From: Nelumbo lutea
Lineage: Eukaryota; Streptophyta; Magnoliopsida; Proteales; Nelumbonaceae
Assembly (NCBI GenBank): GCA_022828595.1
Contig: JAKGHH010000008.1
Location: 26,280,378-26,344,377, forward strand
Reading direction: 5' to 3'
Length of the DNA: 64,000 bases
Shown in pieces: positions 34,621 through 46,449 of the stretch. The notes below the pieces were generated by a model that was not told where the DNA came from, did no database searches, and saw only the letters and a list, made by a program, of their open reading frames with translations. The position numbers and the translations under genes were made by a program. The first letter of the stretch is position 1. Every line of letters starts with the position of its first letter.

Positions 34621-36470
34621 TATTTGAAATAATTTTTATTAATAAAATTAGTTTCTCATGAGTTTATATTATCTTTGTTAATAAATATATTTTTTATTAG
34701 TTTAATAATTTATGAAATTTTGATAACTTTATTATTTTTATTTTGTTTTATAATTACATGTAATGTTTATTAATTACATTATTAAATCACCTATTTTTTA
34801 ATTTATTTACCTAAAATAGTTATTAAATTATTAACAAATAATTTATTAATTTCTATTAATTGTATCAAAATTAAGTTATTATATATAATTAATTAATAAT
34901 TCTTATGTTTTATTGGAACTCAAAAATGGTATAGGTAGCCAAAATAAAATCAGCCATTAAAAATTTATAACGGACCTGCCAAAAGTCTTCTTCACATATT
35001 AAAAAATGAGGTTATGGGCAACCTGCTTTCCCAAGCAATATAAGGGTGCTCACGATTTGGATAACAAAACCGTGGGCCTATTTTTTAAATAGAACCGGTA
35101 CTACCAGTTTATGGAAAGTTGGTAAGAAAAACCGAACCGAAGCTGATCAGTTATCCAATTGACCATTTCGGTTAACCATCAGTTCAGCTAAATATATTAT
35201 AAACACCTAGAAATATATATAAATTATTATATTTTAAATAATAAATAATATATTATATATTATAGATATATATTAATATATAATACATATTTGTTAATTT
35301 ATAATATATAAAATATATATAATATACATAAATACATAAAAAATAGAAATATATTTATACTGATTGGTTTGGCTAACTATCGCTTTACCATATTGATTAA
35401 TAATCAAAACCAAATCGGTACCTTTATTTTATTAAAATTACCAAACCAACCGATGTGGTTAACTGAATTTTTTGCTTGGTTTCAGTCGAGTTTTCAGTTC
35501 AGATTAATTTTTCGGTTTTTCTTGCTCACCCCTAATTGAAAGAATGAATATTTTGATCCGTATACAGTTCATATCCCATAGAGTGTTGCATTACGACCGT
35601 AAAATAATATCGAACCATCTGACTGAATAAAGCTACAACCTCCAAAAATTCAATAGCCTTCAGACTGATCAGTCTTATTGTTAATTAACCATTCTACAAA
35701 ATTCCTCGTCTGTGTGAGAGAAACAGTAATATATAACTTATAAGGGTAACCTTCGTCAATCAAGTAATGGAGGTTCCCGACCCAGATCGACATGATTTAC
35801 TCCCTGCTCATCGTTCAGTCCTTCCAAACGGGCACTGATTCTGAGAATGTAGAGATGAGTAATTTGCTTGAACATTTCCGTTGGCCGGAAATCAAAGGGA
35901 TAAAGACAAAAAGCAAGAAGGCAATATTAATTCATTTAAAAGTTCGTTTTCATCAATCCTAAAGAAGCTAATTCTTCAATTATTTCTGGTAGAGCCTGAT
36001 TCTGAGAATGTTAAAGATGAATAGCAGGCACAGTTGCATGTTCCTATCAAACTATCCCCAAATGGATAGGCGTGATTGATTGTCTAATTATAAGAAAACA
36101 GAAAGCTCATATTCATGTTGACTTAGCGTGCAATTTGCAGCAATAACCTAAGCCACAGAAATGCCACTGTTTGAATTTCTAAAATGGATCAAAAGATAGC
36201 CCAAAATCCAAAAGGTCAATAGTTCCTTCAGTACAATTGGTGCGCCTTGTTAACATGGTTTGGCCTTTTTCTCAATGTTTTCAAATTTCAAGGTAACCTT
36301 GGTCTTGCTACTGTCAAGTACCATTCGTAGCAGAAATGGATCACCATCCTTGTGTAGCCGTTTCTGTGGTATAGGCTACAAACAGTAAATGACCCATTAA
36401 CTACTTGCCAACTTATTTGAGGCCTTGAATAAGATGAGTCAATCAAGATTTGATTCTAATAAATAACTTA
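34621..36470 (+). promoter_or_regulatory. Upstream block of copy E with an embedded hAT-like MITE
   Basis: 'attaattcttatgttttattggaactca' type sequence and 'ggttatgggcaacctgctttcc' (35012) match blocks F (41560-41605) and A. 35042-35533 is an AT-cored element with ends GGGTGCTCAC and the reverse of GCTCACCCC, shared with the blocks of B, F and G. 35680-36470 carries the family landmarks ('caagtaatggaggtt' 35761, 'gatcaaaagatagcccaaaa' 36186). No gene. Confidence 0.6.
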
Positions 36471-36767
36471 AGGTCCATTTGGTTTGCAGTCTGAATCAAA
36501 AACAGAATCGAAATCTTTCAAAATTGGAATCGCAATGATCCATTCCTTTGGTTCAGATAGATATAAAAATGGAAATTGAAATGAGGAGGAATGAGAAATT
36601 TCATTCTCAAAAAAGGGGCAGGGAATGGCTATTCCCTTAAATTGAGAAATTAAGAAATGTCATTTCAGAAGGAATGGAAATAGGATTTCGATTCTGTCCA
36701 ATCAAACAGTAATAGTCCATTCCGATTTCAATTCCAGACCCCTATTCCTGTTAACCAAATGGGACCT
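36471..36767. mobile_element. Tourist-like MITE upstream of copy E
   Basis: The ends are AGGTCCATTTGGTT and its exact-length inverse AACCAAATGGGACCT, flanked by TTA. Copy B keeps the unoccupied site 'aataacttagtttaatagga' at 6627. The 3-bp TTA duplication and about 300-bp size fit Tourist/PIF-type MITEs. Inserted about 670 bp before the exon 1 remnant. Confidence 0.8.
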
Positions 36768-37054
36768 TAATTTAATAATAATTAATAGGACAGAAAAAGT
36801 GGATTCACTAATTACTTAATTGGGTAAGTAGACATGACTAGGTCATTAGTACTAAAATTTCTTGAAGCTAAGCTTTATTGGCCATGTTTACCTAAGTTCG
36901 AATGACTTTTAATTAATAATAAGATATGCACGCTGGACCCATTTGATACATCAAAAGTTCATACCATTCACAGTTTTTTTTTTTTTTTCTTTACGAAAAT
37001 TCATCCACCTTAATTAGAATACTATTTAAGAATAAATCTACAGACAGAGAACTC

Positions 37055-37062
37055 TATAAATA
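37055..37062 (+). promoter_or_regulatory. TATA box of copy E (TATAAATA)
   Basis: Consensus box kept although the gene's start codon is missing. Confidence 0.6.
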
Positions 37063-37142
37063 CCCTTACAACTCCTTATTAATATTCCATAAGATACACA
37101 CAATTTTCTTGCACAACATATCACACTTTGCAAATAGGTTGG

Positions 37143-37691
37143 GCTAAGTTTTTCGGCAGCTTCTTCGTCGTCCTCCTAGTCCTCTCAGGTTTCTTGAACA
37201 TTCCTCATTTTCATTTGTTTGTCTCTGTTTATCCATACATTTATGATCATTTCTATGATACATGAAAACATCTTTCTGTATCAACATAAGAAAACTTCTT
37301 GCTATTCGCAAAGTTGCAACATATACTTCTCCCACACTGTGTTGTAGAGCTTGCCTCCTCTGCTATACATGCAATCGTTTGTTTATCAACGACCATGGAA
37401 ATCTTGGTAGAATACATAGACTTAGTCTGATTCCCCCTCCGGTCCCTTTCAGCCTTTATTTATTTATTTATTTTTTATATTCATTTGGTTATTGTATAAA
37501 TAATGGTTGTTGCAGTTGCTTCAATGTTGCCTGGTTCCGATGCTCTAGACGGTGGTTGTGAGAAAGTTATGCCGACTAGCGGTGATTGTAATCCCCAAGA
37601 ATGCATGTCCTGGTGCTCCCAAAACTACGGTGGCCATGCCAAATGCTATGACAAGGAATCTTCCCATGCCTGTGTCTGTGTCTATTGCTAA
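37143..37691 (+). pseudogene. Defensin-like peptide gene copy E, start codon deleted
   Basis: The exon 1 remnant is 37143-37188 (frame '-AKFFGSFFVVLLVLS'), followed by a 327-bp phase-1 intron and exon 2 at 37516-37691. Exon 2 is intact, with eight cysteines spaced C-x9-C-x4-C-x3-C-x9-C-x8-C-x1-C-x2-C and the conserved 'MSWC' and 'CVCVYC'. At the start, other copies read 'ggttgatacaaagatggcta'; here it is 'ggttgggcta', a 10-bp deletion that removes the ATG. No in-frame upstream ATG replaces it in the leader. The only ATG in frame with the mature peptide is at 37503, just before the acceptor. It is probably non-secreted or silent. Sister of copy B. Confidence 0.8.
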
Positions 37692-37734
37692 TTAGGTTGA
37701 ATTATCTCTTTCGTTTTCAGTAGCGATCGTATGT

Positions 37735-37740
37735 AATAAA
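37735..37740 (+). terminator. Polyadenylation signal AATAAA of copy E
   Basis: 44 bp past the stop in the shared 'tatgtaataaaggcagcc' context. Confidence 0.65.
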
Positions 37741-37749
37741 GGCAGCCAC

Positions 37750-39040
37750 TCTGCTCCTTGTACTGTTCTTCATCAATCTAAGTGGAGCTCTTTAATTTCT
37801 TTTGGTAAAAATATATAAATAAATAGGAATTGTAGTGTATAATTTCTCTCCACCATCTTCTTCTTTAAACTAAAACTATGTTAAATAAAAGGGTGGCATT
37901 GTAATGGGTGGGTTGCTCCATTGTGACTTGGATGATTGGGTTCAGATATTGAAAACAATCTCTCTGTATGTCGGGGGTAAGGCTGCATACATGTGTCCTT
38001 CCCAAACCCTGCATTGGCTGGAAGAAGGTCGGTGAAATATTCAATGGTGCCTCCATGATCAAATGGCATCATTAATTGTATGTTATTAGAAACTAAGTAA
38101 GAAAAAATACTGTCGGACAGATAGGGATCACAAGCTCCATCTGAAACTAACTAATTGTAGATTTTTTAGTGATCTTTGGTGATATTGGTTTTCAAAATCG
38201 GATCAGATTGGATGGTTGGATCGAAAAAATCGGGCTAATCAGGTGACTAGTTCCATTTACCCCAGAACTGTTATTTCGTCAAAAACCATTGATCCGGGCA
38301 GTTCAACTGTCCAAACCATTCAATCGTACAACAGTTTTGGCCATTTTTTAATTTCTTTATTTTTATTTTTTTTTGAACTGACGGCGCATTCTATCAGAGA
38401 ACCGAACACCGGACCTATTCTTTTTCTATTTCTTATTTTTCTTCATCATGGGCCATCTCTTTTTTAATTCCATTGTATCCAGAAGATATGTTTTGAATCC
38501 TTGTAGGCTGTAGCTATGTAGTGCTGGTAGAAAGGAACTTGGAAAACGAAAATCCTTGTGGTGACTGGTGATACTTCCTTGTCTCCTTCCTAAATGAAAT
38601 GTTGCATGCATACATAGCGTTTATATGGAATAGGCAGGAACTGATCAAAGTGAAGCATAAAGTATGGCCATGGATTCCATTCATTCCAATTTCAAAGGAA
38701 ATTTAATTGTTTCCTGAACCACCCAAATGATGAAATCAAGAATATTAACATTAATAATTTTGGACATTCTACGAGCTATAATGTCTTGATTTTTCGCCAA
38801 GTAAAAGAGAATTAGGAACAATTTGCTAAACATTCAATCCTCCTATTTATCCCATTCTTTGTATAAAAAGGTTCAAAATGTTAAGGCAAATGACATCCTT
38901 TCTAATTTTGTGGAGACTTGTAACTAAACCAAGAAAGATGTTACTCATTCATTCAATGGAGAGTTCCTGGTTCAATTGTAAAATAGAATTTTAAGAACTT
39001 GGTTTAGTTGCACTAGATTTTTATTCATTGAAATGACAAG
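37750..39040. other. Duplicated 3' flank of copy E
   Basis: Matches 45350-46100 downstream of copy F ('atgacatcctttctaatttt' at 38891 and 45979; 'ttcaatggagagttc' at 38953 and 46038). 38190-38420 holds a decayed 'ttggttttcaaaatcgg' MITE related to 56125-56357. No gene. Confidence 0.55.
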
Positions 39041-39049
39041 GAGAAAATA

Positions 39050-39395
39050 ACCTTCATCACAATGAACGGTTCATATTAATATAAGGTGATGTCATTTGGG
39101 CTAAAGAATGCTCCAATTACCTACTGAAGACTAATTAATAAAATCTTCAAAGATTAGATTATACACAATGTTGAAATCTACATCGATGATATAGTGTTGA
39201 ATAGTTTTCGAGTCAACTAACAGATCATTGATTTTGATAAGGTATTCAGCTTCTTGGAGAGATATCAGATGAAGTTGTACATAACCAAGTGTGTCTTTGG
39301 GGAGACTTCAACCAAATTCCTATGCTTTATGGCGACACAACGAGCACTGAGGCCAATTTTGAGAAAATTCAAACCATGCATCCAAGGCCTTTTTA
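39050..39395 (+). pseudogene. Ty3/Gypsy reverse-transcriptase fragment
   Basis: The plus strand reads 'VMSFGLKNAPITY', then 'LINKIFKD', then 'VEIYIDDIVLNS' (the Y-x-D-D catalytic motif) and, after a frame change, 'YQMKLYITKCVFGETSTKF'. These are consecutive RT motifs of a plant Gypsy polyprotein. In-frame stops after 'PITY' and 'FKD' show decay. It may belong to the same degraded element as the LTR-like DNA at 39570-41250. Confidence 0.75.
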
Positions 39396-39569
39396 TGAAG
39401 TAAAACCTTGGAACTTTGGACATGCCTTAGATTATGACCTCACCTAGGCCCAGCCAAGACCTTTGTCATACAAACTAACTAGTTTCATTCCACTCAAGTC
39501 ATCTCGGTTTAGCAAGGAACATCAATTCTTGACCAATCATAATTTTTAGCTCAACAGGCTTAACAAGTT

Positions 39570-41250
39570 AAGATATCATTATATGCCTCAGGTCTGACAA
39601 CTCGACTGCATGCAAGGATCCAATGTAGGAGAAATAAGCCTCACGGGCCAAGACCTTAAACCCTTATGCATGAAACAAGTCCAAGCACTCCATAACATCA
39701 GATTAATGCTAAGATTAAGTTGTATACTCAAAATAACAAGCTGAACAACATTTGGTAAAGTAATCTTCATTACTTAACAAAAGGAATATGTATACTTAGG
39801 GGCATACTTTGATGCCAACAGAAAAAAGAGAAAGAAATCAAAAAGAGAGAAGAAAATAGATCAAGATGAAAGAGGCCCTCATCTCAATAAGTACTACTTT
39901 TAAAGGGCATGAAGGCCCAACAAGGTTATGTTAGGAAACAAAACAACATTAAGACACAACTTAAAAGTTAAAGGTATGTTTGCTCTCATCTTGACACCCT
40001 TGTCAAGTGAAAGTTCATTAAATGAGGGTTCAGCACCCTAGCTAGTTTTCTTTTGGTCTCTAAGCAAAGATGTTACCTTTGTAAAGTTGTCATCCCACAT
40101 CCTTTATACTGATGGAGTCCCCTTCCTTCACTAACCAATTCGACTAGAACATAATGGGACGAATGATGGGTTCGTTCATCTATGATCTTGTCTCTTTATT
40201 AGTTTTATTCCTAGTCATTTGTTTTCATTATTAGGAGTTTAAATAAAAAAAAAAATTCCTTCATTTTTCTTGCAATAGAAAGTGGGGTGCATCATTCAAT
40301 GTTAATTTGGTTTTGGTTCATCTTTAATTTAGTTGATATTAGTCTATAAATTTAATTCATGTTTAATAGGTTAAATTACAAGATAATCATAAGACATCTC
40401 TAGGCATTAACGTCCAGTTACTAGGTTCTTTTAGACTCATTTCTCAGACATTTCATTAATTAGATTGTTGATTTTGACAATTGATCACTCTTAGCATAAT
40501 ACCTACTTTGTTAATTTAGTACATTTTAACTCAACATAGTTTTTTTCTCTTTTATTCATTTTCATCATTTGATAGATTAGTCATAGTTTTGTATCTTTAA
40601 TCAGTCTCATCTTTCATAATTAATTGTTATTCATTTGAATTATTTGTTATCTTCAATCATTTATTTTTGTTACTCTTAATATAAGACAATTCATTACCCT
40701 TTTTTATTTTTATTTTTTTTGTTTCCTTCATCATGCTTAATAAATGTTGTTTTACTAGCGTGCCCGAACCCAAAGTTATTGAGTATTCTTTGGATCATTG
40801 ACAAAGTAGAGATCAGTTTAACCGGACGCATGTGGGGAGCCTAACACCTTCCCACACTATACCTTGGCCCCAAACCCTAAAAATCTCCATCCCATCAGAC
40901 AATGAATCACCAAGAAGCCAATTATTTTTCTTCAAAAATTTCTAATTTCTTAAATTCCCATTTCCAAAAACTGTGGTCACTCCTACTCCATTCCTCCGTC
41001 CCACCTTGACACCTCGATTTGGTCATCACCTTGACTAATTTAACCTTTGGAATCATCATTCTGAGGTGACACCCATGGGACTCTGATGTCATTTTGAACT
41101 TGCAGGTGGGACCCTTAATTAAATCACCTTGGAAGTTTCGAAATCTCCCTTATTGCCATATGTACTTGCTAACATCACTTTCAATTGACATATGCAATAT
41201 ATAAGATTTATTAACAGGAATTGAAAGAAAAAAAAAATCCTTATGACATT
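39570..41250. repeat. Degraded retroelement DNA shared by the blocks of copies F and G
   Basis: 39570-39830 ('ctgcatgcaaggatccaatg' to 'gggcatactttgatgcc') recurs at 46140-46440 and partly at 60060-60260. 39925-41250 ('aaggttatgttaggaaacaa', 'ggggagcctaacacctt', 'aacttgcaggtgggaccctt') recurs at 54750-55980. It is non-coding. Length, position and the conserved tail suggest LTR and untranslated remnants, but no paired LTRs were found. Confidence 0.55.
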
Positions 41251-43882
41251 TCCAATTAACTTTACTATTTTTTATTATGTTTTATAATTACATGTAATGT
41301 TTATTAATTACATTATGCAGACATTTATTTATTAATCTATTATTAACATATAATTTACTATTTTTTATTAGTCATAACAAAATTAATTATTAAATATGCA
41401 TTATAAATAATTAAAGCTAATTCTTATGTTTAAGCAGAACTCGAAAATGTTACAGGTAACCGAAACAAAATCAGCCATTAAAGCTTTATAGTGAACCCAC
41501 ATCATAAATTACATGGGTTCATCGAAAATTGGTTCTAAAAGACCCACCAAAAGTCATCTTCTTCGCATATGAAAAAACGAGGAAATGGGCAACCTATTTT
41601 CCCAGGCGTTGAAAGTACGGGTGCTCACGGTTCAGTTAGTAGAACCGTGGGCGTATTCTTCGAAAGGAACCGGTACTATTAATTTATGGAAAATCGGTAA
41701 TTAAAACTAAACCGAAGTTGATCGGCAAACCGGTTGGCCATTTCAATTAACCATCGATTCAGTTTGTCAGTTTTTCAGTTTTTATATTTATAATATATAA
41801 TAAAAAATTATAAATATATTATAAAAAACTAGAAATATATATATATAATATTATATTTAAATATATATAGACATATATATTATTTATGATTCATATTTAT
41901 TAATGTATATTATATAGAAAATATAAAATATATAAAAATATATGTATACCGGTTGGTTCTATAAGTAGGGTAAGGCTTGGATAGGGAACGGTCTCTTTGA
42001 AAGATAGAGAAAAGATAGGAAGTAGGGAGGTTGGTTTTTGAGTTAAGGGTGTTAGGAGTCAAAGCCAAAGGGTATTCGAATGCTAGATGCTGAATGAATT
42101 TCAATACAAGGAGGATCTCTATTTATGGGAAAGATCTCGAGATCCTAAAAGATAGGAGATAAAGGGAATATTAGATTTGTTATCAATCATTAAGTGCACC
42201 ACTGAGGTTTCACCACGTGTCTCATGAAGATCTTTCTGAGGATTGGCTTTCCTTCCTCTCAAAATCCCTCATTATTCACGTGTATTACTACCTCTCATGC
42301 GCTTAATTTAATTGACATGGCCTTTAGTGACATCACTTCCTAGTGGGTGGTATCTTGTTAGCCCTACATGGTGTCCCGCCACATCGTTTGATGGTGTAGG
42401 TTCATTGTGGATTTGGGTATGCGCGGGCCTCGCCATGGGCTCAGCCCGGGTTTCTCTTGGTTTGGGTCATGAATGGGCTCATTGGCCATGGATTCATCAC
42501 GGGTCATGAATTTATCGTGCATTCGAACAGGTGTGAGACCCTGTCGCATATTTGAACCTGATTTCCTTTGGTTCAAGCATCGAGTATTCTTGGTGAACTG
42601 CGGGTTTATGCAGTTCTATGATGTGTGTTGCGAGTTCATTGTAGAACTCGTGCTGCATTACGAGTTCATCGCAGGAGGAAGGTTGACTGTGGGTTCCTCA
42701 CATGATTTATTCCCTGTTCATCGTTCAGTCCTTCCAAATGGGCACCGATTCTGAGAATGTTAGAGATGAGTAATTTGCTTGAGCATTGGCCGGATGTCAA
42801 AGGGATAAAGACAAAAAAAACAATAAATCAATCCTAAACAACTAAACAAGCTATTTCTTGAATTATTTCGGTAGAGGCTGATTCTGAGAATTAAAGAAAG
42901 TAAATACAGAGGTAATTGAAACCTAGTTCGATGGGAATCGGTCATACAACCAGCAAATATTTATAATAGAAAGAGTGTTTTAATTACAAGTAACATATAA
43001 ATCAATAGGTAGCGTAAAGAGATTATCGCACAATACAGAGTTCGGGATCAACAAAAATACATGGGATAAATATTAACTTGTGTCTTATACGTTAGCATTC
43101 TTCTAATTAGCACTGAGCAATTGAGAATGTTAAAGATGAATAAGAGTTCGGCTTCAGTCAGTACAAGCCCGTACTTACATTATTCAAACAGCTTCTTACA
43201 ACTTTGCATTCGGAATATTTTTCCATGACATTAATAAAGCATGCATATAATTACGAGATATTCTCAATGCAAAACTAGAATGGCTGTTCGAACGGGAGAT
43301 GCACTGAAAGCCAAACTCGATGAATAGCTGGAATGCACAGTTGTCTAATTATAAGAAAACAAAAAGGTAGCTCAGATTCACGTTGATTGCAATTTGCAGC
43401 GATAACCTAAGGCTGAGAAATGCCACTGTTTCGATTTCCAAAATGAATCAAAAGATAGCAGAAAATCCAGAAAGAACAATAGTTCCTCATGCATGATTTG
43501 GCCATTTTCCAAAGTTCAAACTTCAAAGTAAATTGGCCTTGCTACAGTCAGTTACCATATTCTTAATAAGATATGTTAGCTCAATTGGGTATGTGAGAAA
43601 TGGGTCACCATCCCCACCAACAAGTTGATCCACTAATTACTGAATTGGGTAAGTAGCTGGACCCATATTCTTAATAAGATATGTTAGCTGGACCCATTTA
43701 ATGCACAGTTTTTTTTTTTTTCTTTTTTATTTTTGAAAATCCGTCCACCTTAGAATGCTATTTATGAATAATTCTACAGACCCAGACCTCTAAAAATACC
43801 CCCACAAGTCTCCATCAATCCATAAGATATACACACTTTTCTTGCACAATAGAACACACTCTGCAAATAGGTTGATACAAAG
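41251..43882 (+). promoter_or_regulatory. Upstream block of copy F with MITE remnant and an unassigned insertion
   Basis: 41260-41610 aligns with the start of blocks E and G. 41619 onward is the left part of the 'gggtgctcacgg' MITE. About 41966-42700 is foreign to other blocks, relatively GC-rich, with no known domain, and may be an LTR fragment ('ggatctctatttatggga' at 42112). 42700-43882 resumes family landmarks ('ccctgttcatcgttcagtcc', 'agaaatgggtcaccatcc'). No gene. Confidence 0.5.
43791..43798 (+). promoter_or_regulatory. Altered TATA box of copy F (TAAAAATA)
   Basis: It aligns with TATAAATA of copy D but has T-to-A at the third base. Confidence 0.5.
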
Positions 43883-45193
43883 ATGGCTAAGTTTTACTGC
43901 TGCTTCTTCTTCATCCTCCTAGTCCTCTCAGGTTTCTTAAACTATCCTCATTTTCATTTGTTTGTCTCTGTTTATCCATAAGTTTATGATCTTTCTGTAT
44001 CAACATCGAAAAACGGCTTGCTGTATATTTGCAAAGGTTTCAAGCTACACTTCTCCCACACTGTGTTACAGCCATGTTTACATCACATGGTGCAACCTTC
44101 AACAGTTCAATAATATTGTTGTTCTTTCTTTTATTTTAAGTAGGGAATTTGTCTAAAACTCACCATAAGTTTTTAGCATTTATCTTAAACTCACCTCAGC
44201 TTTTCAAAATGTCTGAAACTCACCATGTCACTAACTTTATGTTAAACAGACAAACGAGTGCTAATACATTACTCTTTTAACCTTTATAGAAAAATATAAA
44301 ATATATACAAAATAAATTAGCGAGTGTTAATATATTACTATTTTAATATTTAGACACGAAAAAAAAGGAAAAAGTTCAACAAATTATTTTCAAATATAAA
44401 ATACATAAAAACATGGAAATTACAAAAGTATAAAAAATTATAGAAATTGCAAACAAAATACAAAATTATTTTCAAATTATAGAAACTATGGAAATTGAAA
44501 AACAAAATCAAAAAATAAAAATTGTAGAGAAAACATAAAAATTTATAGAAAAATACAGAAATTGTAAATAAATAACAAAAAATACAGGAAAATTTATAGA
44601 TTGTAGAAAATAGATAAATGTAAAAAATAATAAAAATTATAAAAAACATTGGAAATTATTAAAAAAAACATTAAAAAATGAAAAAAAAAATACAAGAAAA
44701 TTGAAAACTGAAAAAGACCATTTATCCTCTAACTCAACATTCTAGGAAAATTTGGTCATGAAAGTTGTTATTTATGTTTACATGGACACTTCTATTAAGA
44801 AGCATTAACGGTGCACTAACGGAAGGTGAGTTTTGAAAAATAAAAACTTATTGACATAGTGAGTTTTAGACATTTTAAAAAGTTGTGGTGAGTTTAGGAG
44901 ATGTTGAAAATTCATGATGAGTTTTAGACAATTTCCCTTTTAAGTATTATTGATATCTTTCTTTCTTGATATTTATTTGCTTATTGTATAAACGATGCAT
45001 GGTTGTTGAAGTTGCTTCAATGTTGCCTAGTTCGGATGCTCTAGGCGGTCCTTGTAAAAGACTTCCTTATCTGTTGTTGGGTAAATGTAATCTCGCTGAA
45101 TGTACATCCTGGTGCACCCAAAAATACGGTGGCAAGGCTAGTTGTTATGACAATGTATTTTATCATGCTTGTATCTGTGACTATTGCACTTGA
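43883..45193 (+). CDS. Defensin-like secreted cysteine-rich peptide, copy F (intact coding, altered acceptor)
   Basis: Exon 1 43883-43931, a 1080-bp phase-1 intron holding a 795-bp Mutator-like MITE, exon 2 45012-45193, giving 76 residues. Signal peptide about residues 1-19 ('MAKFYCCFFFILLVLS' core). Cysteines at 31, 42, 47, 51, 61, 70, 72 and 75 give C-x10-C-x4-C-x3-C-x9-C-x8-C-x1-C-x2-C, with one residue (Thr) after the last. 'TSWC' and 'GGKASC' carry the conserved Trp and Gly-Gly. Two features may lower expression: the acceptor reads TTGAAG where the other six copies have TTGCAG, and the TATA box is changed. Sister of broken copy D. Confidence 0.75.
44143..44937. mobile_element. Mutator-like MITE in the intron of copy F
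   Basis: Orthologous to the element in copy D: same site, same TTTTAAGTA duplication (44134-44142, 44938-44946), same GGGA-starting inverted ends. The insertion therefore predates the D/F duplication. Confidence 0.9.
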
Positions 45194-45199
45194 GAATGA

Positions 45200-45288
45200 G
45201 GAAGGAGTATAAATGCAACTACTTAGAGTGCAAAACCTTATATTTTGTATGTATTTATACCGTACATATTTGCATTTGCACTACTTCC
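45200..45288. mobile_element. 89-bp inverted-repeat element in the 3' region of copy F
   Basis: Same length, ends and position as at 31886-31974 in copy D. Confidence 0.6.
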
Positions 45289-45334
45289 AAGCTGAGCCTA
45301 AGTTGAATAATCTCTTTCATTAGCAATTGTATGT

Positions 45335-45340
45335 AATAAA
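45335..45340 (+). terminator. Polyadenylation signal AATAAA of copy F
   Basis: In the family 'tatgtaataaaggcagcc' context, 142 bp after the stop. Confidence 0.65.
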
Positions 45341-45349
45341 GGCAGCCAC

Positions 45350-46449
45350 TCTGCTCCTTGTATTGTTTCTTCATCAATCTAAGTGGAACTCTTTAATTTC
45401 TTTTGGCAAAAATATATACATAAATAGGAATTGCAGAGTATAATTTCCTTTTACCGTCTTTCCTCAAAGTAAACGGATATTAAATTAAATAAAAGAGTGG
45501 CATTGCTACTTGGATGATCGGGTTCAAATATTGAAAACAATCTCTTTGTCTGCCTGGGTAAAGCTACATACATCTGTCCCTCCCAAACCCTGCATTGTGT
45601 AGAGGAATATCGGTGAAATATTCAATGCTGGTGCCACCATGATCAAATGGCATATTGCACGTAATTAGAAACTAAGTAAGAACTAAAACTGATTGTAGAT
45701 TCTTTAGTGGTCTTTGGATGAAATATGAATGGAATGTGGCCTCAGTGGACCTTCTTGGTACTTATTTTTCTTCATCGTGGGCCGTCTTCTTTATAATTCC
45801 ATTGTATCCAGAAAGTATGCTATGAATCCTTGTAGGCTGTAGCTATGTAGTGTAGTACTGGTAAAGAGGAACTTGGAAAACGAAAAATCTTGATTCCACT
45901 CTTGCATTTTCTACCAAACCCAAGATACCCTTCATGTTCATTTGAGCATTTTTGCTGGTCGGAGAAGTTGGGGCAAATGACATCCTTTCTAATTTTGTGA
46001 GACTTGTAACTGAACCAAGAAATTTGTTGTTCGCTCATTCAATGGAGAGTTCTTGGTTCAATTGCAAAATAGAATTTTAAGCTCTTGGCTTAATTGCATT
46101 AGATTAGGATGCACTTAGATGACAAGGAAAATCAGTTCTTGACCGATCATAATTTTTTAACTCAACAGGCTTAACGAGTTAAGAGATCCTTATATGCCAC
46201 AGGTCTAACAACTCGATTGCATGCAAGGATCCAATGTAGGAGAAATAGGCCTCACGGGCCAAGACCTTAAACCCTTATGCATGAAACAAGTCTAAACACT
46301 CCATAACGTCGGATTAATGCTAAGACTGAGTTGTAGGCTCAAAATAACAAACTGAACAACATTTGATATAGTAATCTTCATTACTCAACAAAAGGAATAT
46401 ATATATATTTAGGGGCATACTTTGCTGCCAACAGAAAAAGAGAGAATTT
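45350..46449. other. Duplicated 3' flank of copy F
   Basis: Matches the 3' flank of copy E and then the 39570-39830 repeat (46140-46440). Nothing coding. Confidence 0.55.

Noticed and set aside
36471..36767. TTAA-flanked insertion as a piggyBac-type element
   Set aside because: The empty site in copy B shows the duplication is TTA, so the element fits a Tourist/PIF MITE; the extra A and T belong to its ends.
42312..42754. Overlapping Trp/Gly-rich frames in the copy F upstream insertion
   Set aside because: No domain, mutually overlapping on both strands, and the segment is absent from other paralogous blocks; more likely untranslated repeat DNA.
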